The notes beneath the pieces were generated by a model. That model did not search any database, was not told the DNA's origin, and saw nothing but the letters and a program-made list of their open reading frames with translations. Shown here in pieces: positions 53,427 through 61,553 of a stretch of 64,000 nucleotides of DNA (position 1 is the stretch's first letter; each line of letters begins with the position of its first letter). Origin of the DNA: Paracoccaceae bacterium (lineage in GTDB: Bacteria > Pseudomonadota > Alphaproteobacteria > Rhodobacterales > Rhodobacteraceae); contig JANQRL010000007.1 of NCBI GenBank assembly GCA_028284605.1, positions 1 through 64,000 on the forward strand, read 5' to 3'. A program made the translations under genes and the position numbers.

Positions 53427-54050
53427 TTGGACGAACGGACAATCGAAGGACCGGCTTGCCTCGAGGAAGGAGCGGCCTGGCTGCGCGGGGCCGAGCCGCG
53501 ATTTGCCGTGGCGCTCGAAGCGCCCTTGCCGTTGCGGCTTCGGCCCGACGGGTTTGGCGCGCTGCTGAGCGCCATCGTCAGTCAGCAGGTCAGCACTGCG
53601 TCGGCGGCGGCGATCTGGGGACGGGTGACCGCGGCCGAGCTGGACCGGGTCGAGGCGGTCGCACAAGCCTCGGATGACGACCTGCGGGCCTGTGGTCTGT
53701 CGCGGCCGAAACAGCGCTACGCTCGAGCGCTGGCCGAAGCCGGGATCGATTTCGATGCGCTGAGAACGCGCCCGACCCAAGAGGTTTTGGAGACACTGAC
53801 TGCGCTCCCCGGCATCGGCGCCTGGACCGCGGAGATCTACGCCATGTTCAGCCTCGGCCGGGCCGATGTCTTCGCCCCGGGAGACCTCGCGCTTCAGGAA
53901 GCCGCGCGCCTCCTCCTTGACCTGCCGGAGCGGCCGAAGGAACGGCAATTCAGGGAGATGGCCGAGGCCTGGTCGCCCTGGCGCTCGGTTGCGGCGCGGG
54001 CGCTCTGGGCCTATTACGCCCGCGTCAAGCGCAGGGAAGGCATCCGATGA
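53427..54050 (+). CDS. DNA-3-methyladenine glycosylase (AlkA-like)
   Basis: About 207 aa of the HhH-GPD base-excision glycosylase superfamily. The helix-hairpin-helix is LTALPGIGAWTAEIYAMFSLG and the catalytic Asp follows in VFAPGDLALQEA. PLPLRLRPDGFGALLSAIVSQQVSTASA is the AlkA/MAG-type opening. There is no iron-sulfur cluster motif. The start is uncertain: no ATG exists in the frame, and I chose TTG 53427, with GGGAAG upstream, because homologues begin just before the IEGPACL segment. An earlier TTG at 53331 is possible. The stop overlaps the esterase start as ATGA. Confidence 0.82.
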   Translation: MDERTIEGPACLEEGAAWLRGAEPRFAVALEAPLPLRLRPDGFGALLSAIVSQQVSTASAAAIWGRVTAAELDRVEAVAQASDDDLRACGLSRPKQRYARALAEAGIDFDALRTRPTQEVLETLTALPGIGAWTAEIYAMFSLGRADVFAPGDLALQEAARLLLDLPERPKERQFREMAEAWSPWRSVAARALWAYYARVKRREGIR

Positions 54051-54715
54051 GCAGAGCATTGCAGACCGGCCGGGTGGAGCCGGTCTCGGGGGAGATACGC
54101 TCGGTGGTGATCTTCCTCCATGGCTATGGCGCGAACGGGGCGGACCTCCTCGGCCTCGCCGAGCCGCTCGGACCCCATATGCCGGACACGCTCTTCCTCG
54201 CACCGGACGCGCCGGAGACCTGCATCGCCGCGCCGATGGGCTTTCAGTGGTTCCCGATCCCCTGGATCGACGGCTCTTCCGAAGAGGCCAGCCGCGAGGG
54301 CATGGCGCGGGCCGTGGACGATCTGAACGCCTTCCTCGACGGCGTGATGATCGACGAGGACCTGCTGCCGGAACAGGTGATGGTCTTCGGCTTCTCTCAG
54401 GGCACGATGATGGCGCTTCATGTCCTCCCCCGGCGGGAGGACCCCATCGCGGGTCTCTGCGCCTTCTCGGGCCGGCTCCTCGATCCGGAGCTTCTGGCCG
54501 ACGAGGTCGTCTGCCGCCCGCCGGTCCTGCTGGTCCATGGCGACATGGACGATGTGGTGCCGGTGCAGTCTCTGCCCCAGGCGGCGGAGGCGCTGCAAGA
54601 GGCCGGCTGGACCGAGGTCTATGCTCATATCATGAAGGGCACCGGCCACGGGATCGCGCCGGACGGGCTGTCGGTGGCCGCGGCCTTCCTGCGGGAGCGG
54701 CTCGGCTATGCCTGA
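54047..54715 (+). CDS. phospholipase/carboxylesterase family hydrolase
   Basis: A 222-aa alpha/beta hydrolase of the YpfH/acyl-protein-thioesterase group. VVIFLHGYGANGADLLGLAEPL (residues 20-41) is the oxyanion region, Ser118 is in the elbow VFGFSQGTMMAL, Asp is in HGDMDDVVPV and His in GTGHGIAP. No signal peptide, so a cytosolic carboxylesterase is expected. The start overlaps the glycosylase stop by four bases, suggesting co-translation although no shared pathway is evident. A palindrome pair begins six bases after its stop. Confidence 0.88.
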   Translation: MSRALQTGRVEPVSGEIRSVVIFLHGYGANGADLLGLAEPLGPHMPDTLFLAPDAPETCIAAPMGFQWFPIPWIDGSSEEASREGMARAVDDLNAFLDGVMIDEDLLPEQVMVFGFSQGTMMALHVLPRREDPIAGLCAFSGRLLDPELLADEVVCRPPVLLVHGDMDDVVPVQSLPQAAEALQEAGWTEVYAHIMKGTGHGIAPDGLSVAAAFLRERLGYA

Positions 54716-54720
54716 CGCAA

Positions 54721-54767
54721 CCTGATCTTCGCGAAGATCAGGGCCGAGTTTTCGTCGAAAACTCGGC
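54721..54767. repeat. pair of perfect palindromes
   Basis: The arms are CCTGATCTTCG/CGAAGATCAGG (54721-54742) and, around a central T, GCCGAGTTTTCG/CGAAAACTCGGC (54743-54767). Centres are 23.5 bp apart. The second unit and the CGGCGCCCCC that follows resemble the second unit at 33156, differing by compensatory changes in the stem. Confidence 0.9.
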
Positions 54768-54882
54768 GCCCCCCGATGAGCCCGACGGTCGTGATCTGAC
54801 CGCCCGACATGTGGATAAGTGTCATGGTTCCGTCATGGAATCGGCCTATCCGAGAGGCCAAGGCCGGACCCAGATGTAGGGC

Positions 54883-54910
54883 TTGTCAGCGGGTTACGGC
54901 CATATATAGT
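54883..54910 (+). promoter_or_regulatory. putative housekeeping promoter of the HNH gene
   Basis: TTGTCA (54883-54888) and TATAGT (54905-54910) are separated by 16 bases, close to the sigma-70 consensus and in a notably AT-rich patch. Transcription would start about 80 bases before the HNH endonuclease ATG. Confidence 0.55.
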
Positions 54911-54996
54911 CAGCTGCGAGACGCGGGCCGGGTCTGGCACCCCCGACCGCCCTATGGCGCGGCAAGAGGCGGGCAAAGGTAGATCGGAGCACGGTC

Positions 54997-55581
54997 ATGG
55001 ACGGCGATTTCAGGACGGCTTTCGTGCGCGAACCGGCGGGGCTTCGGCAGCATCCCGCCCTGGTTCTGAATGCCGATTACCGCCCGCTCTCCTACTACCC
55101 GCTGTCGCTCTGGCCCTGGCAGGAGGCGGTGAAAGCCGCCTGGCTCGACCGGGTCGATATTGTCGCCGAATACGACGCCGTGGTGCGCAGCCCCTCGACC
55201 GAGATCCGCATCCCCTCGGTCGTGGTGCTCAAGGATTACGTGCGCCCGCAGAAGCGCGTGGCCTTCACCCGCTTCAATCTGTTCCTGCGCGATGAATTCA
55301 GCTGCCAGTATTGCGGCGCGAAGGGCGACCTGACCTTCGACCACGTGGTGCCGCGGGCCCGCGGCGGGGTGACGAGCTGGGAGAACGTCGTCGCGGCCTG
55401 TGCGAAATGCAACCTGCGCAAGGGGTCGCGGTCCTTGCGCGAGGCCGGGATGCATCTCAGGAAGCCGCCGCGCCAGCCCGGTGCCGAGGAGCTGCGCAAC
55501 ATGGGCCGCAAGTTCCCGCCCAACCACCTGCATGAAAGCTGGATCGACTTCCTCTACTGGGACGCCGAGCTTCAGGCCTGA
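54997..55581 (+). CDS. HNH endonuclease
   Basis: A 194-aa HNH nuclease domain protein. The zinc ribbon is CQYCG (Cys103, Cys106) with CAKCN (Cys135, Cys138), framing the catalytic FDHVVPRARGG (Asp115-His116) and the trailing WENVVAACAKCNLRKGSR. The N-terminal half begins PALVLNADYRPLSYYPLSLWPWQEAV, a pattern of chromosomally fixed alphaproteobacterial HNH proteins rather than phage or intein nucleases. Its cellular role is not known. It has its own likely promoter and is followed by zwf after 130 bases. Confidence 0.9.
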   Translation: MDGDFRTAFVREPAGLRQHPALVLNADYRPLSYYPLSLWPWQEAVKAAWLDRVDIVAEYDAVVRSPSTEIRIPSVVVLKDYVRPQKRVAFTRFNLFLRDEFSCQYCGAKGDLTFDHVVPRARGGVTSWENVVAACAKCNLRKGSRSLREAGMHLRKPPRQPGAEELRNMGRKFPPNHLHESWIDFLYWDAELQA

Positions 55582-55661
55582 CGCTTGCAATCCGGCGCTG
55601 GCTGCGGCCTTCTTGGGTCGCGACGCTGGACCTGCGGCAGCCCTGCCGGTAAGCAGGCCGC

Positions 55662-55673
55662 GTTAGCGCTAAC
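55662..55673. promoter_or_regulatory. LacI-type operator upstream of zwf
   Basis: GTTAGCGCTAAC is a perfect palindrome with a central CG, the shape bound by LacI-family repressors. It is 38 bases before the zwf ATG, suggesting sugar-responsive control of zwf-pgl-pgi. No LacI-type gene is in the window. Confidence 0.6.
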
Positions 55674-55711
55674 CGTCCCGGCCTCTCACCGGACCTCTCA
55701 GGACCCCACCC

Positions 55712-57169
55712 ATGCCCACCCGTGTCATCCCGGTCGACCCTTTCGATCTCGTGATCTTCGGCGGCACCGGCGATCTGGCCAGGCGCAAGATCCTGCCGGC
55801 GCTCTTCGTGCGGTATCTGGCCTGTCAACTGCCCGCCGATGCCCGGATCATCGGGGCCGCCCGCGCTGACCTCGACGATACCGGCTTTCGCGCGCTCGCC
55901 GCCGAGGCGATCGCGGAATTCGGCTGCGAGACGTCCCGCCACGGACGGGATCTGAAGGGATTTCTCGAAACACTGCATTACGTGTCGGTCGATGCCAGAG
56001 GCGAAGGCGGATGGCCGGAGCTGAAGGCGATGATGCGCGACGGGGTGATCCGCGCGTTCTATTTCTCCGTCGGTCCGGCGCTTTTTGGCGATCTGGCAGA
56101 GCGGCTGCATGCCCATGGCATCGCCGATCGCGGTTGCCGGCTCGTGGTCGAAAAGCCCTTCGGCCGCGACCTCGAAAGTGCCCGGGAGCTCAACGCCACC
56201 CTCGCACAGCATTTCGACGAGGCGCAGATTTACCGGATCGACCATTATCTCGGCAAGGAGACGGTGCAGAACCTCATGGCGGTGCGGTTCGGCAATGTTC
56301 TCTTCGAGCCGCTCTGGAACAACCACTATGTCGATCACATCCAGATCACCGTGGCCGAGACCGTGGGCGTCGCCGGCCGGGGCGAGTACTACGACCGTGC
56401 CGGCGCGATGCGGGACATGGTGCAGAACCACCTGATGCAGCTTCTGTGCCTGATCGCTATGGAGCCCCCGAACATGTTCGAGGCCGGCGCGGTGCGCGAC
56501 GAGAAGCTCAAGGTGATCCGGGCCCTGCAACCGGTCGACCCGCACCAGATCGTCCGCGGCCAGTACGATCCCCGCGACGATATCCCCGGCTATCGCGAGG
56601 AAGCCGGCAATCCGCGCAGCCACACCGAGAGCTTCATCGCGCTTAAGGTCCATATCGACAATTGGCGTTGGGCCGGGGTGCCGTTCTACCTGCGCACCGG
56701 CAAGCGGCTGAAGGCGCGGTCCTCGGAGATCGCGGTGGTGTTCAACGAGCTTGGCCATTCGATATTCGAGGAGGATGTCGAGCCGCACCGCAACATCCTG
56801 TCGATCCGGCTCCAGCCGAACGAGGGGATCGACCTCCAGGTCACCATCAAGGAGCCCGGCCCGGGCGGCATGCGGCTGATCGATCTGCCGCTCGACATGA
56901 CCTTCGCCGATGCCCTCGACGGCCATGACGAGGATGTCGCCGATGCCTATGAACGGTTGATCATGGATGTGATCCGGGGCAACCAGACGCTGTTCATGCG
57001 CGGCGACGAGGTCGAGGCGGCCTGGGCCTGGACCGACCCGATCATCGCCGGATGGCGCGGCCGCAACGACGTGCCGAAGCACTATGAATCGGGATCGAAC
57101 GGACCAGAGGACAGCCAGATGCTGCTGCATCGCGACGGCCGGCGCTGGCGCGAGATCAAGGGAGAGTGA
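55712..57169 (+). CDS. zwf: glucose-6-phosphate 1-dehydrogenase
   Basis: A 485-aa enzyme oxidising glucose 6-phosphate to 6-phosphogluconolactone, entry to the Entner-Doudoroff and pentose phosphate routes. The cofactor motif is FGGTGDLARRK (residues 16-26) and the substrate site is RIDHYLGKE (about 173-181), with VVEKPFGRDLESA before it. It ends with TWxxxxxxW-like AAWAWTDPI and a basic tail. A LacI-like operator precedes it. It is the first gene of zwf-pgl-pgi, though two copies of a palindrome pair separate it from pgl. Confidence 0.96.
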   Translation: MPTRVIPVDPFDLVIFGGTGDLARRKILPALFVRYLACQLPADARIIGAARADLDDTGFRALAAEAIAEFGCETSRHGRDLKGFLETLHYVSVDARGEGGWPELKAMMRDGVIRAFYFSVGPALFGDLAERLHAHGIADRGCRLVVEKPFGRDLESARELNATLAQHFDEAQIYRIDHYLGKETVQNLMAVRFGNVLFEPLWNNHYVDHIQITVAETVGVAGRGEYYDRAGAMRDMVQNHLMQLLCLIAMEPPNMFEAGAVRDEKLKVIRALQPVDPHQIVRGQYDPRDDIPGYREEAGNPRSHTESFIALKVHIDNWRWAGVPFYLRTGKRLKARSSEIAVVFNELGHSIFEEDVEPHRNILSIRLQPNEGIDLQVTIKEPGPGGMRLIDLPLDMTFADALDGHDEDVADAYERLIMDVIRGNQTLFMRGDEVEAAWAWTDPIIAGWRGRNDVPKHYESGSNGPEDSQMLLHRDGRRWREIKGE

Positions 57170-57181
57170 GGCCCGGCGCGT

Positions 57182-57225
57182 TCAGACCCTTCGACGGGTC
57201 TGACGAAACTCTTCGAAGAGTTTCG
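57182..57225. repeat. palindrome pair, copy 1, zwf-pgl gap
   Basis: TCAGACCC/GGGTCTGA around TTCGAC (57182-57203) and CGAAACTCTTC/GAAGAGTTTCG (57204-57225) are abutting hairpins with centres 22 bp apart. Related units recur at 57284-57328. Confidence 0.88.
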
Positions 57226-57283
57226 GACGCCGGGACCGCCTGCGACAGAAAGGCCATGACACGGTCCGATCCGGCTCGCGGGT

Positions 57284-57328
57284 CCAGACCCTTCGAAGGG
57301 TCTGGCAAAAAACTCTTCGAAGAGTTTT
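57284..57328. repeat. palindrome pair, copy 2, zwf-pgl gap
   Basis: CCAGACCCTTC/GAAGGGTCTGG (57284-57305) and AAAACTCTTC/GAAGAGTTTT (57309-57328) are both perfect, with centres 24 bp apart. They repeat copy 1 about 102 bases later, with stem changes that keep pairing. The right part ends in TTTT and could terminate transcripts. Confidence 0.9.
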
Positions 57329-57411
57329 GGCCCGGCCCGCTCCGTCCGAAAAGGGCTGACCCCGCCGTCGCATCCGTCTAAGCTCCGGCTGCTGCGCAGG
57401 AAGGAGATCTC

Positions 57412-58083
57412 ATGCAACTCGTCGAATATGCCGATGCCGAGATCATGATGATGCAGCTCGCCGATCATCTGGCCGGCGAACTGCGCTCCTGCCTGACGAT
57501 GCACGACCATGCGAGCCTCGCCGTCCCAGGCGGCACGACGCCCGGGCCGGTCTTCGACAGCCTCTGCGGCACGCCGCTGGACTGGTCTCGGGTCCATGTG
57601 CTGCTGACCGACGAACGCTGGGTGCCGGAAAGCTCCGAGCGCTCAAACACCCGCCTCCTGCGCGAGCGGCTGCTGATCGACCGGGCGGCGGAGGCGACCC
57701 TGGTGCCGCTCTATGCCGAGGCCGAAACGCCGGAAGAGGTCCTCGATGACCTCGCCGCCGGCCTCGCCCCGGAACTGCCGCTCTCGATCCTGCTTCTGGG
57801 CATGGGGGAAGACATGCACACCGCCTCGATCTTCCCCGGCGCCGACCGGCTCGACGAGGCGCTGAACGGCGAAGCGACCCTCGTCGCGATGCGCGCGCCC
57901 GGGGCGCCGGAGCCGCGCATCACCCTTTCTGCCGGGGTGCTGAAGGACGCGATGAGCCGCCACATCGTCATCACCGGTCACGCAAAACGCGAGGCCCTGG
58001 AACGCGCCCGTTCCCTGCCGCCGGAGGAGGCGCCGGTGGCGGCAGTGCTCAAGGGGTCGGTGATCCACTGGGCGGAGGGTTAG
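57412..58083 (+). CDS. pgl: 6-phosphogluconolactonase
   Basis: A 223-aa DevB-type lactonase that hydrolyses 6-phosphogluconolactone, the product of Zwf. Family landmarks are [18 protein letters not shown], spanning residues 39-56 (phosphate-binding GGTTP), [28 protein letters not shown], the [17 protein letters not shown] loop and PRITLS. The length is normal. It begins 242 bases after zwf, beyond two palindrome pairs, and is followed by pgi after only two bases. The start has AGGAAGGAG upstream. Confidence 0.94.
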   Translation: MQLVEYADAEIMMMQLADHLAGELRSCLTMHDHASLAVPGGTTPGPVFDSLCGTPLDWSRVHVLLTDERWVPESSERSNTRLLRERLLIDRAAEATLVPLYAEAETPEEVLDDLAAGLAPELPLSILLLGMGEDMHTASIFPGADRLDEALNGEATLVAMRAPGAPEPRITLSAGVLKDAMSRHIVITGHAKREALERARSLPPEEAPVAAVLKGSVIHWAEG

Positions 58084-58085
58084 GG

Positions 58086-59681
58086 ATGTTCGACGCGCTG
58101 AAGGTCCATGCAGCCAGGATCGTCGACCGACGGATCGGCAGTCTCTTCGATGAGAGCCGGGCGGCCACGTTCTCGGCGCAGGTGAGCGATCTGCTCTTCG
58201 ACTATTCCAAGACCAATATCGACGCCGAGGGCCGCGCGCTTCTGATCGACCTGCTGGATAGCGCGGATGTGGCGGGCCGGCGGGAGGCGATGTTCGCAGG
58301 CGCGGCGATCAACGAGACCGAGGGCCGCGCGGTCCTGCACACCGCCTTGCGCAATCTCGATGGCAGCCCGGTCCTGGTCGACGGGCAGGACGTGATGCCG
58401 GAGGTCCTTGCCACGCTCGACCGGATGGAGGCATTCGCCCGCGCCGTGCGCGGCGGCGGTTTCGCCGGGGCCGGCGGGCCGATCCGCGACGTGATCAATA
58501 TCGGCATCGGCGGCTCGGACCTCGGGCCGGCCATGGCGACGCTCGCGCTCGCGCCCTACCACGACGGGCCGCGCTGCCATTTCGTCTCCAATGTCGATCC
58601 GGCGGATGTCGCCGGGGTGCTGCGGCGCTGCGATCCGGCGACGACGCTTGTCATCGTCGCCTCCAAGACCTTCACGACCATCGAGACGATGACCAATGCC
58701 CGCACGGTGAAGGCCTGGATGTCCGAGGCCGTGGCCGACCCGGGCGCGCAGTTCGCAGCACTTTCGAGCGATCTGGAGAAGACGGCCGATTTCGGCATCG
58801 CGCCAGAGCGCGTCTTCGGCTTCGCTGATTGGGTCGGCGGGCGCTATTCGATGTGGGGGCCGATCGGGCTCAGCCTGATGATCGCCATCGGGCCGGAAGC
58901 GTTCCGAGCATTTCTGCGCGGCGGGCAGACGATGGACCGGCATTTCCGCGCGGCCAGGTGGGACGAGAATGTCCCGGCGCTCCTGGCGCTGGTCGGGCTC
59001 TGGCACAATCAGGTCCTCGGCCATGCGACCCGCGCCGTTCTGCCCTACGACAATGCGCTGGCGCGGCTGCCGGCCTATCTCCAACAGCTCGAAATGGAGA
59101 GCAATGGCAAAGGCGTGGCAATGGACGGCACGGCGCTGACCGCCGACTCCGGCCCCGTCGTCTGGGGCGAACCCGGCACCAATGGCCAGCACGCCTTCTA
59201 CCAGCTCATCCACCAGGGTACCCGGGTGATCCCCTGTGAGTTCCTCGTCGCCGCACGCGGGCACGAGGACGATCTGCACCACCAGCACCAGCTCCTCGTC
59301 GCCAATTGCCTGGCCCAATCCGAGGCGCTGATGCGCGGCCGGACATTGGAGGAGGCCAAAGCCAAGCTTGCCGGCAAGTTCGACGGCGCCGAACTCGACC
59401 GCCAGGCCGCGCACCGGGTCTTCACCGGCAATCGACCCTCGGTCACCCTCGCCTACCCCCAGCTCACGCCGGAGATGCTCGGCATGATCGTCGCGCTCTA
59501 CGAACACCGGGTCTTCGTCGAGAGCACGGTGCTCGGGATCAATTCCTACGACCAATGGGGGGTGGAACTGGGCAAAGAACTGGCCACCGCCCTGCAACCG
59601 GTCGTGGAGGGCCGCAGTGCCGAGGGCCATGACGGCTCTACCGCCGGACTGGTCGCGCATCTGCGCAAGAACGGTCTGTAG
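58086..59681 (+). CDS. pgi: glucose-6-phosphate isomerase
   Basis: A 531-aa isomerase interconverting glucose 6-phosphate and fructose 6-phosphate. Signatures are [20 protein letters not shown] near residue 137, the SIS phosphate loop [32 protein letters not shown], and [19 protein letters not shown], which includes the catalytic His. The C-terminal [15 protein letters not shown] is PGI signature 2. It starts two bases after pgl and closes the zwf-pgl-pgi operon. A GC hairpin directly follows the stop. Confidence 0.96.
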   Translation: MFDALKVHAARIVDRRIGSLFDESRAATFSAQVSDLLFDYSKTNIDAEGRALLIDLLDSADVAGRREAMFAGAAINETEGRAVLHTALRNLDGSPVLVDGQDVMPEVLATLDRMEAFARAVRGGGFAGAGGPIRDVINIGIGGSDLGPAMATLALAPYHDGPRCHFVSNVDPADVAGVLRRCDPATTLVIVASKTFTTIETMTNARTVKAWMSEAVADPGAQFAALSSDLEKTADFGIAPERVFGFADWVGGRYSMWGPIGLSLMIAIGPEAFRAFLRGGQTMDRHFRAARWDENVPALLALVGLWHNQVLGHATRAVLPYDNALARLPAYLQQLEMESNGKGVAMDGTALTADSGPVVWGEPGTNGQHAFYQLIHQGTRVIPCEFLVAARGHEDDLHHQHQLLVANCLAQSEALMRGRTLEEAKAKLAGKFDGAELDRQAAHRVFTGNRPSVTLAYPQLTPEMLGMIVALYEHRVFVESTVLGINSYDQWGVELGKELATALQPVVEGRSAEGHDGSTAGLVAHLRKNGL

Positions 59682-59740
59682 GGGGCGCTGCCCCCGCCGC
59701 CTGCCGGCGACTCCCCCGGAGTATTTTCGGCCAAATGAAG
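59682..59740. repeat. intergenic GC hairpin plus CCCCCGGAGTATTTT element
   Basis: GGGGCGCTGCCCC forms a compact hairpin just after pgi. It is followed by CTCCCCCGGAGTATTTTCGG and CCAAATGAAG. From memory, very similar strings (CCCCCGGNNTATTTTTGGCCAAATGAAG) recur between genes in many Rhodobacteraceae genomes, so this is probably one copy of a family-wide intergenic element or terminator. Confidence 0.5.
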
Positions 59741-59743
59741 AGG

Positions 59744-60238
59744 TTAGAGCGCCTCGGCGCCGTCGAGCTCGGCGAAGAGCCGGCGGGCGGCGTCCGGGAT
59801 CGGGAACTTGCTATCGCCGTCCTGGGTCCGCAGCACGATGCCGGCATGGGCCTCGGCGGTCAGGATGGCTGGTGCCTCGGGCTCGCCCGCGTCCATGGCC
59901 CAGACGGCATAGTCCATCACGAAGGACGAGGTCCGAAAGGTCCGGGTTCGGGCGGTGACAACGTAATCCTGGTTGATCCCCATCTCGGCGAGGAACCGGC
60001 AGCCGATCTCGGCCAGCACCAGGCGCGGGCCCTCGGGGCCGTAATCGCTCACCTGCCGGGACTTCAGATAGGGCAGCCGCAGGCTTTCGAACCAGCGCAG
60101 ATAGGCGGTGTTGTTGACATGGTTCAGCGCATCGATCTCGCCGAACCGGGTGCGGTCGGTCTGCCCGAAGGCCCAGGGCGCGGGGATCGCGAGGGCGCGG
60201 AGTTGGGCGACGGTGAGAGGGGTGTGATAGGGCAGCAT
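59744..60238 (-). CDS. acyl-CoA thioesterase, 4HBT family
   Basis: A 164-aa hotdog-fold thioesterase. GEIDALNHVNNTAYLRWFESLRLPYL, spanning residues 33-58, contains the classic D-x-x-N-H-V-N-N active-site loop with the catalytic Asp of the YbgC/4-hydroxybenzoyl-CoA thioesterase type. The FLAEMGINQDYVVTARTRTFRTSSFVMDYAVW strands complete the fold. The physiological substrate is unknown. I start at ATG 60238. It is transcribed away from a tRNA-Gly gene that lies just upstream on the same strand, and it converges with pgi. Confidence 0.87.
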   Translation of the reverse strand: MLPYHTPLTVAQLRALAIPAPWAFGQTDRTRFGEIDALNHVNNTAYLRWFESLRLPYLKSRQVSDYGPEGPRLVLAEIGCRFLAEMGINQDYVVTARTRTFRTSSFVMDYAVWAMDAGEPEAPAILTAEAHAGIVLRTQDGDSKFPIPDAARRLFAELDGAEAL

Positions 60239-60244
60239 GGGCTC

Positions 60245-60318
60245 TGGAGCGGGTAACGGGAATCGAACCCGTAACTTAAGCTTGGGAAGCTCGCGTGATA
60301 CCTTTTCACCATACCCGC
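60245..60318 (-). tRNA. tRNA-Gly (CCC)
   Basis: On the minus strand the acceptor GCGGGTA pairs with TACCCGC, the D-stem is GTGA/TCAC, the T-stem is ACGGG/CCCGT, and CCA is encoded. The anticodon loop TTCCCAA gives CCC, reading GGG. The anticodon stem CGAGC/GCTTA has a G:U pair and a C:A mismatch at its outer end, slightly weak. The discriminator is T. It lies seven bases upstream of the thioesterase gene. Confidence 0.95.
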
Positions 60319-60507
60319 TTCGAGGCCCGATTGGATAGGAGCGCGCCCTGTCCTCGTCAAGGGCCGGTTCCGCGGAAAAGCCGGTCCCATGCCAGCGGCC
60401 GGATGCACGCGCGGCACTGAGCGCTTCATGCTGGCCTCCAAGAACCCTCGCGAACGAACGAAGGACGCAAGAGATCGAGGGGCCCGGCTGAACCGTATGG
60501 CCGCCCT

Positions 60508-61149
60508 TCAGCCCCAGCTCGCCGGGAGCGTATCCGGCCCCTTGTTGTCGCTCAGCACCTCGATATAGTTCTTCATCGAATGTGCCCCGCCCCAACCGTC
60601 ATCCGCAGGCTCCACGAAGCGTGCGTCACCCATATGGTGAAAGCCCGGCGCGAGCCCGCAGACGATGTCGTCGACCCGGCAGATCGACAGGCTCTTGTCG
60701 TCATGGGCCACCGCACCCAGTGAAAGCCGCGGCCGTGGTGCAGCAAAGCCGATGCCCGGCACGTCGTAGCTCTTCGACAGGATCTGCACTGCCGCCGCGC
60801 CCAGCGAATGGCCGATGATGAAGCTCGGCCGCCGGCTCCCGATCCAGGCGAACACCCGCCGGGAATAGACCAGGAAACCCTGGTGCCAGACCGTCCCGCT
60901 CGCGCCCTTCTCGGTGTCGGAGGAGGACAGTCGGTACTTCTTGCCGCCGACATTGAAGACCCGGAGGTTGAAATGCAGGTAGTCGAGCACGCTGTTCGAG
61001 CCCGGCAGCAGGAGCCAGCCATTTTCCGTCAGATGCGCCTGGACGTGATCCTTGTCGAGGCTGTCGACGATCCGGGGCGAGCTGATCGTGTGCGGCTTGT
61101 AGCTCGCCTGGGCCAGCTTGGCCGCATCGGTGAGTTTGACTTTGGGCAT
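60508..61149 (-). CDS. class 3 lipase-like protein
   Basis: A 213-aa alpha/beta hydrolase of the lipase class 3 family. The nucleophile Ser115 is in IIGHSLGAAAVQIL (GHSLG at 113-117), an Asp candidate is in CRVDDIVCGLAP, and a His is in the late GGAHSMKNY. VWHQGFLVYSRRVFAWI is the strand and helix before the elbow, as in fungal-type lipases. There is no signal peptide, so the protein is probably cytosolic or exported by a non-Sec route. The start is ATG 61149 with a GGGAGGG-rich stretch upstream. An unusually small lipoprotein gene lies upstream. Confidence 0.82.
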   Translation of the reverse strand: MPKVKLTDAAKLAQASYKPHTISSPRIVDSLDKDHVQAHLTENGWLLLPGSNSVLDYLHFNLRVFNVGGKKYRLSSSDTEKGASGTVWHQGFLVYSRRVFAWIGSRRPSFIIGHSLGAAAVQILSKSYDVPGIGFAAPRPRLSLGAVAHDDKSLSICRVDDIVCGLAPGFHHMGDARFVEPADDGWGGAHSMKNYIEVLSDNKGPDTLPASWG

Positions 61150-61232
61150 CACGGCGCCCTCCCCTGGTTGACGCAGGGGAAAGACTGGCCGCGCGGAGGC
61201 GTCCCGTCGAGTCGGGTATTCCCGACCGGCGG

Positions 61233-61364
61233 TTAGCGCGGACCCGACAGGTCGGGCACGAAGATCGGCGAGGCATAGGAGCGGCTGGAGACCACATCGC
61301 CCGAATGGGCGCAGGCGGAGACCAACAGCGCGACGCCGATCGCGGTGAGGACGCGAATGGACAT
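61233..61364 (-). CDS. small lipoprotein (43 aa)
   Basis: The ORF MSIRVLTAIGVALLVSACAH begins a 43-aa protein with a complete lipoprotein signal: positively charged Arg4, a hydrophobic core, and lipobox LVSAC with Cys18. The mature part is only about 26 residues (AHSGDVVSSRSYASPIFVPD and a short tail). GAGAAAGAG upstream could serve as a weak ribosome-binding site. Codon use matches neighbours. A GTCGGG/CCCGAC hairpin follows the stop without a T run. It lies 83 bases upstream of the lipase on the same strand. Function unknown. Confidence 0.7.
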   Translation of the reverse strand: MSIRVLTAIGVALLVSACAHSGDVVSSRSYASPIFVPDLSGPR

Positions 61365-61553
61365 AACTGCTCTTTCTCAACACATGGCCCCGGTTTACCC
61401 GGGTGCTCAGTCTGTAACATAGCATCTCCGGCGTGATCCGGGAAGCGGCGCCGGACCTGGATGTGACTGATCTGCAACTGTCTTTTTCGACAGGTATCGG
61501 GCGGGCGGTGAGCCGAGCCGGATCGCGATCAGCCCGCCTCCCCTGGCCGCATC

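Noticed and set aside
59744..60318. tRNA-Gly as an integration site
   Set aside because: No direct repeat of the tRNA 3' end, integrase or compositional change is visible on either side.
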